NCBI GenBank assembly: GCA_963693085.1
Contig: OY856409.1
Location: 299,998,558 to 300,062,557 of the forward strand
From: Alisma plantago-aquatica
Lineage: Eukaryota > Streptophyta > Magnoliopsida > Alismatales > Alismataceae
Reading direction: 5' to 3'
DNA: 64,000 nt
This document shows positions 12,401-23,639 of this stretch, one piece after another (within the stretch, counting starts at the first letter, position 1; every line of letters starts with the position of its first letter). Below the pieces are notes generated by a model that had not been told where the DNA came from, searched no databases, and was given only the letters and a program-made list of their open reading frames with translations. Made by a program: the position numbers and the translations under genes.

Positions 12401-14383
12401 ACACATACATGTTACATGGTAGTAACACATGCATAACTCAATGAGATGGTACACATACACATGTAAATGATGTGAATACTTAGTGTTGTTGACATAATGC
12501 TCTAATCATGTTTAATTAATGATGTTCTCACTCTAGTATGCTCCAATAAAATGGTAAGTGACATATTTATGATTTGAAACCCTAATCGGCTGTGTTTGAA
12601 ACCCTAACCCAAATCCTAGGGAATGCTATGCTTATTGAGCTTACATGGATGGTTAGCATGTTATGATTTTCTCTCTCTCTCTCTTATTTATGAACCCCTA
12701 ACCATGTAGGTGAAATTAATGGCATAGATTGTATATGCTATGGTGATGATCATATGACACGGGGTGATGGCTATGAGCCTTGATGATGCATGATGAGATC
12801 ATAATAATGTGATGGGTCTTATGACTTGTTAGAGGCTTTATGCCTAGTATGAGGTGTTATCCTCCAGTGATGTGATAAGGGATTGATATCCCAGTACAAT
12901 GTGTATATGATGATGGCCTCGTGAATGGAAGTGCTACAAGTATCATGTGGTGATGTGACAAGTTCATACCTTATACATTTTATATCTTTTAAAGTTGCTT
13001 TATGCCCTTATCTTTGTGAGTTTGCTTAGGGATTATATGTTGTAACTTGATTGATGCTAAAAGATACCCAATTGGACTAACTAATCAAGTGAAACCCTAA
13101 TCATGTAGTTTCCTTGTGCCATAGATCCATCTTCAACATCAGCACTTGATGGATGGTGAAATGAGTTCTCCCTTAGTGGAAGCTCAGAGTTGTATATTGT
13201 TGAGTGTATGCATTTCACAAGATTGGTTGTGGTCATACCCTAGTAGGAGAACGGTCGAGGTTGTATCTCAATTATGTGATTCATTATATGTATATGATAT
13301 CTTTTGAGGATGGTTGAGGTCATACCTCAACAAGAATGTGGTTGCGGCCGTAACTCAATTTCACTAGCGCGGAGACCTATATACCAAGGTGGGATAGGCT
13401 ATTTTGCATTTAGACTTGATATGTCACTGCATCGGACTCAAACTAGCTGAGGGTGTGGAGAGATCATAGGAGTCCACCTCCTTCAAGATCTTATATGGCA
13501 ATGATTTTGACTTAGCAGTGGTCAGTTGGAGCATGAGTGGTATACCTCATCTCCTCAGGGCATAATAAAAGATTGTAATACAATCATGTTGTATATTTTG
13601 CTTAGGGTCAAATACGAATAACATTGGTTGAGCCCTTTGCCTTATTTTTGTACTAATTTTTTGAATTATATTGTGGTACGAGAAATCAATCGTTATACAT
13701 ATTCTTCATATTCCTTCTTAAAATATTAATTGCCCTACTTCTCAGTGATAACTGCCTAGTTTGTTAAATCTGATTTATCTGTTGGATACATATCATTTAG
13801 TTGAATCTGCTCAACCTATTTAGTATGTTATCTACCTACTTATTTATCTATGCTTTTAATAGATGTTGGCGGTGAGTTATTTCTCATTGGGACATTTGTC
13901 TCACCCTGTGGGTTTCCACATCTTTTAGGTCATGAGGGGGTAGAGATCGTGTTGTTGAGGTTGAGAAGAAAGAGGAGCAGTAGCCGAGTCAAGGTTGGAT
14001 AAGCTGCTTGTGTTTTGGAGTAGAGTCCTACGTGTCATCCATGTAATCGCAGGTCCTTGGGGGAGTTTTGTAGATGTTGTATATCAAGACGATGTTTTGG
14101 CTTCATGCCTATGTTGTAGAGATATGGCATGTATGTATATGTGATAGGTTATCATATGTACATGTTGTGGCCAGCGATCCAGTGAATAGTGATATGTAAT
14201 AATATTTTGGTAGGTTATATATATACATGTGGCTTTTGTGGACTTTGATGTGACATGTTTCCACTTGAGGTGGATATGTGAAATGGTTTTAATTTCCTGT
14301 GACTTCTGGTAACCTGGTTTGATTAGTCGTAATTCTTCATTTTGTTTTGAGTAATCTCATTACGTGTGGTGTGGGGCGTCACA
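12401..14383 (+). other. Distal part of the solo LTR, non-coding
   Basis: No coding region, RNA gene or further array was recognised. A short CT microsatellite lies at about 12671-12685. The stretch ends with the LTR terminus GGGGCGTCACA. Confidence 0.6.
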
Positions 14384-14388
14384 CCAAA
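14384..14388. repeat. Target-site duplication, right copy (solo LTR)
   Basis: CCAAA, identical to 1325-1329. Confidence 0.8.
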
Positions 14389-14680
14389 AGTCAACACGAT
14401 AGTAATGCACCCTACTTGGAAGGCCCATAACTACCATCACACTTTTACGAGATGGAAAACGCACTACGCTTGGCGTGCCCACGCATAGTCAATCAAGCTC
14501 TTCATGTGTGTATCTTATGGAAAGAATCTAAGAGTTAATATTTGATTGAGGGATTTTATATTTATATAAATATATATGCATATCCAATCACCACATACTT
14601 TGTAGTATGTATCATATACATACTTTATCCACAAACAAAACATGAAATAAAACACGAGAAATGGTTATGGCCATACTAAT

Positions 14681-14708
14681 GTAATTCCTTGGAGCCACAA
14701 GGAATTAC
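14681..14708. repeat. Perfect 11-bp inverted repeat
   Basis: GTAATTCCTTG at 14681-14691 is the exact reverse complement of CAAGGAATTAC at 14698-14708, with a 6-base loop. Function unknown. Confidence 0.85.
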
Positions 14709-15420
14709 TACCACCTAAGGTCTACATCATATGTAGCAACTTGTTGTTGATGAATATATGTGTGGGATCCAATCTAGGTGGATCAGTTCAATTCTTGAAC
14801 TAATTGGTTTGCCTCCTGGTCTGTCTGTTGGTTTCTCATATAGGTCATCTTGTCTCCAGTCCAAGCAACTTTTGGACACTTCTAGTCGATCGGTTGGGCC
14901 ACCAGCCGATCGCTTGGCTCCTCCTATTGTCAGGCCTCCTCGGTCCTCTATCCAATCTATTCATATTATAAAATAGCTGGTTCATCTAATGTTGAACGTC
15001 TTCTTTTCCATAACAGGAATGAAAACTATCCTAATTATTTTAACATATTACATTTTAATAGGGAAACCTCAAGTTACATTTGAGGGGAGCATAGGAAGAA
15101 AAGAATTAATACTTTTACATATGGAAAAGGAGAGAGAGGCTCAGTATGAAAAATTAATATATAAGAAGGAATAACAACCATCCAACCAAGCACAAATATC
15201 TAGGGGTTTATTGGCCATAACCATGCTAACATCCACCATCAAAACTAATTTAAGGGTGACACATATCAATTACGTATATATATAGGATTGTATGTGTTAT
15301 TTTAATAAGATATGCACATTAATCATTTTAAAATTCACATCTAATGCAATAAAAAATCTAATCATAGCAATTTAATCCCAAAGCATAGTAACTAGCGTGG
15401 ATATAATACCACTATTGGGA

Positions 15421-15445
15421 AATATGGCATCAGATATGCCATATT
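15421..15445. repeat. 10-bp inverted repeat
   Basis: AATATGGCAT at 15421-15430 pairs with ATGCCATATT at 15436-15445 across 5 bases. Pairing extends imperfectly outwards (GGGA against TTCC). TGTTAGG on the minus strand just beyond could be an LTR end, but no partner was found. Confidence 0.8.
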
Positions 15446-15907
15446 TTCCTAACATTTACTGCCATATTCTCCTTAGATAGTAGATCACATCAACAACTAT
15501 GTAATATTAAAGAGGGTTGCAAGAGATATACCTAGTCCTGGAGCAAGTCCAATGACTATCCCTTGTTGCATCTTGCTTCTTCTTTAAGCAACACTCGAGC
15601 AGTCGTTAACAACGGCCTCCTGGTTGATCACCACCGACGGTAGCTGATGACATTCTCCTAATGGGTGGCAAAGACCTCCTTGCCTCTACGAGTCCATGTG
15701 GACCACCAGGGAACTCCACGTTGTGCTACCAGATCCAACAACAAGCAATTACTGTTAGAGTTGATTCTCTCTCCCGTGTTGTCTCTCCCTTGTTATCCCT
15801 CCCTTTTATGGGTAGGACTTGCGCGTGCTATCTTTGTTATGACAACTAGGGAGGACAATAATTGTCAGAGCTTATGGTTTTCTCTCTGAAATCCTAGACT
15901 ACCCTCT

Positions 15908-15915
15908 TATATATA
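15908..15915 (-). promoter_or_regulatory. TATA box of the 15.75-17.0 kb LTR
   Basis: TATATATA on the minus strand, followed by AGAGGGTAGTC. It lies just downstream, in the minus sense, of the ACCGATCGGT array. Confidence 0.5.
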
Positions 15916-15991
15916 GGATGGCCATGGTTAAGGTTTCCACTTCGTTTGGGAGTTGATGAGGCCAAATTTCATGATTTTTTTGGAAGCTACA

Positions 15992-16270
15992 AATGGTGAA
16001 CCGATCGGTTCACTGTTGAACCGATCGATTCATAGGTGAATAGGCCGGTTCAACCCTTTAACATGTTGGTTCACTATCTTTCTTATTTTCAATCGCATTG
16101 ACATTCGTTATTCGATAAATGCACAACATGACATCATCATCAATCATTGATCCTATCGTATTGATCATTGAATCGGGCGACCCAGATGATGAGTCGGTCG
16201 CTTCACTTATGAAATTGTTGTTTCATTTCATGAAATAGTCGTTTCACTTGTGAAATGTTTGTTTCATTTT
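15992..16270 (-). repeat. AACCGATCGGTTCA-type array upstream of TATA
   Basis: It begins with GAACCGATCGGTTCA, itself a near-perfect palindrome. Decayed variants follow: GAACCGATCGATTCA, AGGCCGGTTCAACC, GAGTCGGTCGCTTCA, and TGAAATAGTCGTTTCA-like units. Spacing is irregular, about 20-30 bp where best preserved. Confidence 0.75.
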
Positions 16271-17011
16271 CTATATCATCCAATATACAACCATTGTTAT
16301 CCAAATTGAATACCTAAACACTTTACTAATCAAGTTAAACCTTATTCATGAGTAAACTCCTTTTTTAGGTGCATCCTATGTCTGTGATCCTATAGGTCCC
16401 AAATTATGTTGGCAGTGAATGTCGATAACTAACTTATGACATCACAAGCAATAAGCGGTATCTAGTAACACATCATTCCTACCCAACTAATTGGAAAGTT
16501 GGAGAACAACTTCAATCTACAATATATGATCAGTGTTACAGTGATCATGTAGTTTCTTTGTCTCTGATATCCAGATTGAACTCAAGTCATGGAATTCACA
16601 TCCTCTTCAACATTCAATCCATGTTCCTTGAACTAGAGCAGACTGTTTGAGATGCATGTGAGCTCACATATCACATATTGAGTCACATGAGTATGGCCAT
16701 ACATTTCTCAATCTCGCTTATCAAGTGACCTGGATATCAATCTCCTGTAGGAGGGACAAATCGCATCTACAACACTCACACTCAATCCCCGTGTGACATA
16801 ATGTACCCGAGCATCATCTTTATGGAAACCCTGATTCAAGGTCATGGTGGATGATGTCAAAGTATATCAAACAACATGTGATGAGTGTAGTTATTTTAGG
16901 TCTAAGAACCACAATCACCGCCATCACTATGAGAGTTGATTCTGACTACCATTCCATGGTCTCCATGTATCACTCTCAAGGTGGGTCTTTTTGGTACACT
17001 GTTCTCTAACA

Positions 17012-17344
17012 AGTACCTATCTGTTTGGTTTGATATCACATATCATGACTTATGAGATTTTGTCATCAACCAACACACACTCTAGTCTTATGTATTATTG
17101 TTGTCTATTTTGCTTCCATAGTAATATTTGACTAGGGACATAACAAGAATGTATGTTCTCTTATCATACATATGATCTTATTGTTTAGGTCCTTAACCTA
17201 AAGACATATGTCATCGAGTAACATCATTTTTAGACATATACTATGTTGGTGTCATCATCTCATGATTGAGACAAACATAATAGACGGAATTACCTTTATC
17301 ATTATCAAATCAGGTATCTAATGCCCCATTATAATCATCATATG
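17012..17344. other. Unassigned AT-rich spacer
   Basis: No coding potential, repeat or LTR end was recognised. It separates the copia-type LTR from the truncated pol of E1, whose integrase and 3' LTR are missing. A deletion breakpoint probably lies at its right edge. Confidence 0.4.
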
Positions 17345-18900
17345 ATTGGCTCTCTAGGCATACATACCGACAGCTAAGATGGTCAGTAGCAACATTTTTG
17401 GAACCTTTCTTATCAGGGATTTCTAAGTCAAATTCTTGTAATAGAGGATCCACCAAATGAGGTGAGGTTTGGCATCCTTTTTGGTCATTAATTATCGAAT
17501 GGTAGGATGTTCCATGTAAACAACCACTTTGGAGCCAACTAGGTAAGAGAGGAACTTATCAAAGGCGTAGACAATGTCTAATATTTCCTTCTCAGTCATG
17601 GTATAGTTTTGTTGCACATCATCTAAGGTTTTGGATGCATAGTATAAGATATAGTGTTTCTTGTCAACTCTTTGTCCAAGAAGGGCAGCGACAACATAAT
17701 CACTAGCATCATACATGATTTTAAAGGGAAAAGACTAGTTAGGTACATGGATGATGGGGGTAAAAGTAAGGGATTTGATCAAGCTATGGAAGTTGGTCAT
17801 GTAAGCTTGGTAAAAGGTGAAGGGCACATCTTTCTCTAGAAGGTTGGTAAATGACTTGGAAACTTCCAAAAATTCATGGATGAAATTCCTATAAAATCCA
17901 ACGTGCCCAAGAAAGGCACGAATGTACTTGATGGAAGTATGAGAAGGAAGTTTTGTGATAACCTTAATCTTGGATCTATCAACTTCTATCCCTCGATTGC
18001 TAACTCTATGTCCCAATACAATTCCTTTTATCACCATGAAATGACATTTTTTCCCAATTTAAAACCAAGTGTGCTTCTTCACACTTTTCTGTGACTAGGG
18101 ATAGATGTCTCAGGCAAGAACCAAAAATTCTCCATAAACAGAGAAGTTGTCCATAAAAACTTCCATGATAGTTTCAATTAACCCAACAAAAATAGTAGAC
18201 ATGCACTGTTGAAAAGTGTTGGGGGCATCACATAGACCAAAAGGCATTCTCCTAAATGCATAGGTTCCAAAGGGTCAAATGGAAGTGATCTTCTCCTAAT
18301 CTTCAGGATGGATGAGGATCTAATAAAAACTTGAACAATCATCTAAATAGTAGAAATATTCTTGATGGCCAAGGTGCTCTAGTACTTGATCCAGGAAGGG
18401 AAGAGGGAAATGATCATTCCTAGTAGCCTTATTCAGTTTCCTATAGTCAATGCACATCCTCCATCCCCTAATAGTATGGGTGGGGATGAGCTCGTCATTG
18501 TCTTTCTTCACAACAGTGGTTACTCCTTTCTTGGGTACTACTTGGATAGGGTTGACCGATGGGGAGTCGGAGATTGGGTAGATGGTTCATGTAGTCAAAA
18601 GATTGATAACTTCTAACCAGACAACCTCTTTCATATTTGGATTTAATTTGCATTGAGGGTCCTGGGATGGCTTATACTCTTCTACTATATGGAATTTATA
18701 CATGCAAATTGCTTGGTTAATCCATGTTAGCTTGGTTATTTTGTACCCTAGGGTAGCTCTCCTTTTTGTCATCTCAGTTATGAGCTTGTCCTCTTGCTCA
18801 GAAGTAAGGTCAGAATTGATTATGATAGGACATGTTTGTTGTTCATCAAGAAAGACATATTTTAGTCCTTCTCAGATAAGTTTCATTTCGAGGCCTTACA
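17345..18900 (-). pseudogene. E1 pol: reverse transcriptase and RNase H, decayed
   Basis: Read leftwards, 18772-18587 has LNPNMKEVVW, the conserved pre-RT segment. 18511-18320 has WRMCIDYRKLN, HFPLPFLDQVLEHL and YYLDDCSS, the decayed form of the first catalytic motif FLDGYSG. Near 18170 the second catalytic motif is VFMDNFSVYG, so FMDD has become FMDN. 18037-17735 is the connection region (GHRVSNRGIEVDRSKI, FLGHVGFYRNFI). 17716-17492 is RNase H (MYDASDYVVAALLGQR, TEKEILDIVYAFDKF). 17460-17345 still shows the linker before integrase, and then homology stops. Several frameshifts and stops are present. Athila type of Ty3/gypsy. Confidence 0.88.
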
Positions 18901-19099
18901 GGGTTCGGGCTTCTCTTCCAGAAGAGATATCATTTTCAGGTCCTCAAATTCAGCATGAGGAACTTTCTCACAATTATCATGATGAGCTTTTCATTGATCT
19001 AATTTCTCATTAGTAAGGTCACAATCTGTCAGGGGTGCAAGAGTAGTGTGGAGGGGATATTCAAAAATTTCACATTCTTGTCTCAATTGGGAAAGCTTG

Positions 19100-19500
19100 T
19101 CAACACAATCTACAAGATAGACTTCCTCTTAGAAGCGTGGTCCCCTCATGCTTTTGAAGACAATAACTCTAGGGTTTGCCTACCAATGTGTAAGAGGATG
19201 GTTCCGGCCTCAACATAAATCAAAGCTCGGGTAGTGGCCAAAAAGGGACGACCAATAGTGAGGGGATGGCATAAGTATTCTTTCATGTCCATGATCACAA
19301 AATCACATGGAACATAGGCATCCTTCCCAACCTTTATAGGTATATTTTCAATAATACCCATAGGCCTCGTCATGGATGAATCTCCTAACTATATGGTCAT
19401 GGAAGTTGGAAGCATGTCAACAAATGCTAATCATCTACAAAGACTATAAGGCATGATCAAATATTGGTGCCAAAGTCTGTGAGACCCTTCATACAAGCAT
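19100..19500 (-). pseudogene. E1 retroviral-type aspartic protease, decayed
   Basis: The open segment 19373-19146 carries MGIIENIPIKVGKDAYVPCD, FVIMDMKEY and IGRPFLATTRALIYVE. These are the C-terminal half of Athila-type proteases, including the G-R-P-F-L-A-T flap-side motif. The upstream active-site region (about 19430-19480) is interrupted by stops. The protein would cleave the Gag-Pol precursor; it is inactive here. Confidence 0.85.
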
Positions 19501-21560
19501 TTTGTCACCTAGATAACACCCAATCCCAAAGGAACTGGGACCTAAGTATTCTTTAGGCATTTTATGAAGAATTATATCAGAAGTGGTCCTAGCAAGTTTT
19601 AGAGTCTCATACTCCTCAGTGGTGTTCTTCCTAGTCAACAAAGTTTTCATGTACCTAGACCAACATGCATGTCAACAAGAGCATCTAAGAAGGAAATGTC
19701 TACATACAGTTTCTTCATAGCATCTCTGAATTACATGAATCTAGCATCTAGCTTAGTTTGTTTTAGGCAGGCCTGATATTGTTGATGGGATATGCAAACT
19801 GAGATTCCAGGCTCATTAAATTCCACTTGTGGGACTTAAGGGACAAGGGTGGTGGAGTCTTGTGAGGGTTCTTTTTCAACAACTACACTATCATCATCTT
19901 CAAAATATATGGGTATGACATGAGGTTTTTCTATAGGAGGGTGGGAAGCATATTTATTCCTAGGAGTGCAGATGACCTTAAGTTGTTCAAGGTGATTCGG
20001 GTTGTTCTCAGGCTGCCCAGAAAAAGTGTTTCCAGGAGGCTTCTAGCTGCCTAGGAGTTGGGCCAACTGAGAATCAATTACCTTCTGTGGGCCTGTTGTG
20101 AAAGGATGATCTTCTCTAAAGTAGTTATCCTATCATTAGGTGAGGGGAGGGGGTCATTTTGTTACATTTGTGGTGCTTGGTTCAAGTTTTTCTCTAGAGT
20201 AGTTACCATATCATCAAGGGAGGGGGTCATTTTGTTGCATTTGTGGTGCTTGGTTTGAGTTTTGGTACTACTATACTTGGTAACCACCATGATTTTGAAA
20301 GTTTCCTTGGTAATTCCCTTAGTTCCCAAAATTTCTATGATTATTATTTTATTGGAAACCTTGGGGTGGATGGTTTCAGTTTGGGACTTTGGGAGGTCTT
20401 AGTTGAGAAGCATTTTCAGCACCTGTTGGATTCCCATATTGGAATCCAGGGTGGTTCCTAGCCTGATTCAGATGATAGTAAGCATGGCTAGGTATGTTGT
20501 GAATGGAGTTTAGATCCTACATTTGTTGTTGGGCTTCTGGTTGCATGGGAATATTATAGATAAGTTGACATTTTTGGGTAGTGTGATCATACCCTTGGCA
20601 CATGTCACAAAGAGAGTCAACAACTTTGAATTGTTGTGGTTTCCTTCTCCTCTCATAGGCATTGAAGGAAGATTCTAAACAATCCTATTTCAGGAGAAGG
20701 AGCTTAATACTCTCAGCAATAGCTTTCATGTCAGATTTTTCTTCATATTTAGCTATCTTTTGGAACCCACCAAACCCTCATCATGCTTGGGTCTCAGAAC
20801 TACATTTTACAACTTCCCATGCACTATCTAGGTTCGATTACATAAAATTTCCTCCATATGAGGTATCAAGGAAAACTTTGGTGTTGTTGTCAACACCATG
20901 ATAAAACATTTCAATGAGTTGTTCTTGGGGAATAGCATGGTGTGGGAAACATCAGAGAAGTACATTGGACCTCTTTCAAGCTTTGCCTAAGGTCTAACCT
21001 AGGACCATGGCAAGTTGGGTGATATGTCCCCTAATTTTGTAGGTGAGGGAAGGGGGTAATACTTTTCCTAGAACTTGGATTGGAGTGCATCCCAACTACT
21101 GACGTGATCTCCCTACATAGCATTATACTAGCTACTATCTTGGTCAAAAAGAGAGTATTTGAACAACCTTAATTTTATGGTGTCCTCAGAAACATTTAGG
21201 ATTCCACGCAAAGAACATATATCAGAGAATATTTGAAGGTGGTCTTGACAATTATAGCCCTTATTAACATAGAATGGGTTGGATTGGAGCATTGTGATCC
21301 ATTGGGCTCGGATCTCAAACTATGGGGTAGTGATGTCATCTGGCACAATGGGATGTTGTGCACATGCAGTCTTAGGGGCTGAAAGTCCTTCGGTTGTCTT
21401 TGTCATTTGGCCTAGCGTAGTGTGGTATCACGGGGTGCTTGTTTGGGAAACATGGCTTCTCTTTGAGAAGCAAGGGCCTGCTCAATAGTATGGTTCACTT
21501 CCTCCTTGTCCATCCTAAAATGGTTTCCTCAATTTAAATGGTGAAAAGTCATTTCTATTT
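19501..21560 (-). pseudogene. E1 gag, decayed
   Basis: No long open frame survives, but pieces align with the gags of E2 and E4. A zinc knuckle of the CX2CX4HX4C type (CDMCQGYDHTTQKC) is encoded at about 20560-20617. A Gln/Asn/Gly-rich tail with FQYGNP-like codons lies at about 20250-20560. The capsid region lies at about 20650-21500. The plus-strand ORFs here are antisense shadows. Confidence 0.8.
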
Positions 21561-21785
21561 CTGGGTCAAAAATGGGGGTGTAGAATCAACATTTTGTTAG
21601 CATCGCATGGCACAATTAGATTTGAACAAGGAAATTAGTATTTTGACAGATAAGTGTGATTGCAAAAGAAAATGAAATTTTGAAATGTAAACTTGATATA
21701 AGGAGGAGTAGCACTACCAGAATGGGACTCGATAGGTAGAGAAAAAAATGTTCAAAGTAAACAGGGTTTGAAAAATAATCTATTG

Positions 21786-21803
21786 TCCCCGACAACGGCG
21801 CCA
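21786..21803 (-). other. E1 primer-binding site, tRNA-Asp type
   Basis: The minus strand reads TGGCGCCGTTGTCGGGGA, four bases from the LTR end. It matches the complement of the plant tRNA-Asp 3' end with one change. This primer site is typical of Athila. Confidence 0.9.
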
Positions 21804-22608
21804 AAATTGATGTGCCTCATTTACATAGTAATTCACCAGGGGTTGATTCCTAGAGTTTAACCTCTTGTTAACAACAAAATAACCAATTAAGGTTAATTTA
21901 TTAGTATAGAGAGGGTCGATCCCAAAGGACAATGTTTTTAAGATTGATTTTTCAACTGGATTACTTTGAGCAATTATTGAACAGGAATTGAAAATGTGTT
22001 GGTTAAAGGGTTGATTATGCTAGAACAAGTAAAGAAAGATTTAATGAGATCAAGGAAATAAAAGTTACACTAAGAACAATAAAAGAGAGAGTTATGCTAG
22101 GAACAAACAAAAGAGAGAGAGTTATGCTAAGTACAAGTAAGAAAAGTTATCTAAGAGCATACTTTAATTGCAAGAAAAAAATGGGTGGTTGGAAGTGAGA
22201 AATTGGGAGGATTGGGATTGATTTGATGATAAATGATATCGGGCTTATGGGTTTTACAACCATAGATTGTGTAATACTATATCAATGAAATCTATGAAGA
22301 CAAAACAAGTTAGATGAGGGTATGTGAAAACATTTGCAATTTTATAAAAGTCAAACTTTTTGCAAACCAATTGATCATGGTGTTTGAGGATTCTTGCTCG
22401 ATCATCCCAACAAGACTCCTTTAGAGATCTCATATAGAGCTTTATGCATTTGTTTGGTTGTTCCGAGCCTAGGGGTCCTAGATCTCATCACCCGAGACTA
22501 ACATTCATGAAAAATAAGAGATCAAGTCATTTAAGTCGTGTGATGATCCAAACAAACACCGTCTAACAAGTTTGTATCATAGAGGATTCAGTCTAATATA
22601 CTATAGCT

Positions 22609-22625
22609 ATGGGGCTACTCCCCAT
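22609..22625 (-). other. E1 LTR stem-loop with AGTAG loop
   Basis: On the minus strand ATGGGG pairs with CCCCAT around the loop AGTAG. Equivalent hairpins occur in the LTRs of E2, E3 and E4 at the same distance from TATA with different stem bases. Confidence 0.7.
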
Positions 22626-22998
22626 GCCCTAATATGAGGAACTACTCACGATCCAGAGAAATTAAAGAAGGAACGAAGGAAAGAAGAAAGGAAGCCATAG
22701 ACTAGAAAAGAAGGAAGAATTCAGAAGGACTCTGGTCTAGTGACAATGAAATGGCTGCCTTTCTTAATTCCTTACCCAAAACAAAAATACCAAGAACAAG
22801 AATTGAACTAGGAATTTTATTGAAGAAACAGGAGTAAAAATGTAAGAATTCCAAAACAAGAATGTAAACAAGTGCTAGAACCAGAGCAAAATATAAAAAA
22901 TTTGGAACCCCTTCCTTGTGGAGTCCCCCTCCTTTTGGGAGGGGTGGAAACCCTGGTAAGGACTCTCTAGAAGACTCCTGACTAGCGGCTGGAAAAGT

Positions 22999-23008
22999 CT
23001 ATTTGTAG
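22999..23008 (-). promoter_or_regulatory. Decayed TATA box of the E1 LTR
   Basis: CTACAAATAG on the minus strand, at the place where E3 and E4 have CTATAAATAG. One substitution has damaged the core. Confidence 0.5.
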
Positions 23009-23184
23009 ATTGTGAAGTGATCAGTTACACTATGAATTTCTCAGTTAAGATCTATGTGTGCACGTGCCCAAGAAAGTGGGTCAAAACCCTAAGGGCAAGG
23101 TGGCGGCACCGTTTGACCAAGACTCAGTCACTAAGGAACCAGAGTTGGTTGTTTGGAGCTTGAAATGCTTGGTTCTGACTTCTT

Positions 23185-23330
23185 AGTCGACCGGTTCATG
23201 GTATGATCGCCTTAGTTAATGCTAGATCAATACTATGGAATGACCGATTGGAACTTAGAACCACTACGTTCTGGATAAGTAAATCAACCAATTCACTGAA
23301 TGAATCGCTTGATTCAAGTACTAAGATGAT
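23185..23330 (-). repeat. Degenerate GACCGGTT/GACCGATTGG repeats in E1 U3
   Basis: GACCGGTTCATGG, GACCGATTGGAAC, TCAACCAATTCACTG and AATCGCTTGATTCA occur within 150 bp upstream, in the minus sense, of the TATA-like site. Strongly decayed. Confidence 0.5.
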
Positions 23331-23639
23331 TAAAATTTCTAACTACAGTAATTAATCCTTTGATTTCTTAGAGTTGAAGTTGGTTTTGGTTTTCTAAAGT
23401 TGAGGAATTGTGAATGAGGGTAGAATATGTAAAATAAGAGTGAAAAGTGGTGAGAATTCTAAATAATTGTCAATAGTAAGTAAATTGCATTAATTCCAAA
23501 AAAATAGAAAAAGTAACATGAAATCCTAGGAAATGGCTTTAAAAGATGCATTTGAAAAGGGATGAATATGCATTCATCAATCATATATATTACAATAAGT
23601 TTCTAAGATATTTGTTGATTATGTGTAGAGGTTCCTTTT

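Larger units (their letters stand above)
1330..14383 (+). mobile_element. Solo LTR, about 4.16 kb, interrupted by element L1
   Basis: The outer ends are TGTAAGGCCCC at 1330 and GGGGCGTCACA ending at 14383. They are imperfect inverted repeats of each other and are bracketed by a 5-bp duplication, CCAAA. Removing the nested element L1 (1902-10792) and one copy of its duplication leaves about 4158 bp with no coding capacity and no second LTR. This is the expected product of LTR-LTR recombination. Plus orientation is suggested by a TATA-like site at 10954 and a pyrimidine-rich stretch after it. Ends of this type and this length are common in Ty3/gypsy chromoviruses, but the lineage is an inference. 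Confidence 0.8.
14389..15752. other. Non-coding flank with two hairpins
   Basis: This resumes the sequence interrupted at 1329. There are no credible genes; the small ORFs (14758-14976, 14989-15174, 15661-15889) lack recognisable features. Two strong inverted repeats are annotated separately. Motifs GTCGATCGGTTGG and CAGCCGATCGCTTGG near 14880-14935 resemble the array at 15992-16270. It may be the leader of the copia remnant. Confidence 0.45.
15753..17011 (-). mobile_element. LTR-like sequence, probably copia type
   Basis: The segment starts TGTTAGAG and ends CTCTAACA, perfect 8-bp inverted termini, over 1259 bp. Flanks ATTAC (15748-15752) and AGTAC (17012-17016) match at 4 of 5 bases, consistent with an old target-site duplication. 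A TATA box and an upstream palindromic array support minus orientation. No tRNA-Met primer site adjoins it, so it may be a solo LTR and not the 5' LTR of the copia remnant at 1-964. Confidence 0.55.
21808..23579 (-). repeat. E1 5' LTR
   Basis: On the minus strand it begins TGATGAATGCATATTC at 23579 and ends CACATCA at 21808, four bases before the primer-binding site. Length 1772 bp. The termini match those of the E4 LTR (TGATGAATG at the start, CACATCA at the end), so E1 and E4 are related families. No 3' LTR remains in the window. Confidence 0.8.
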
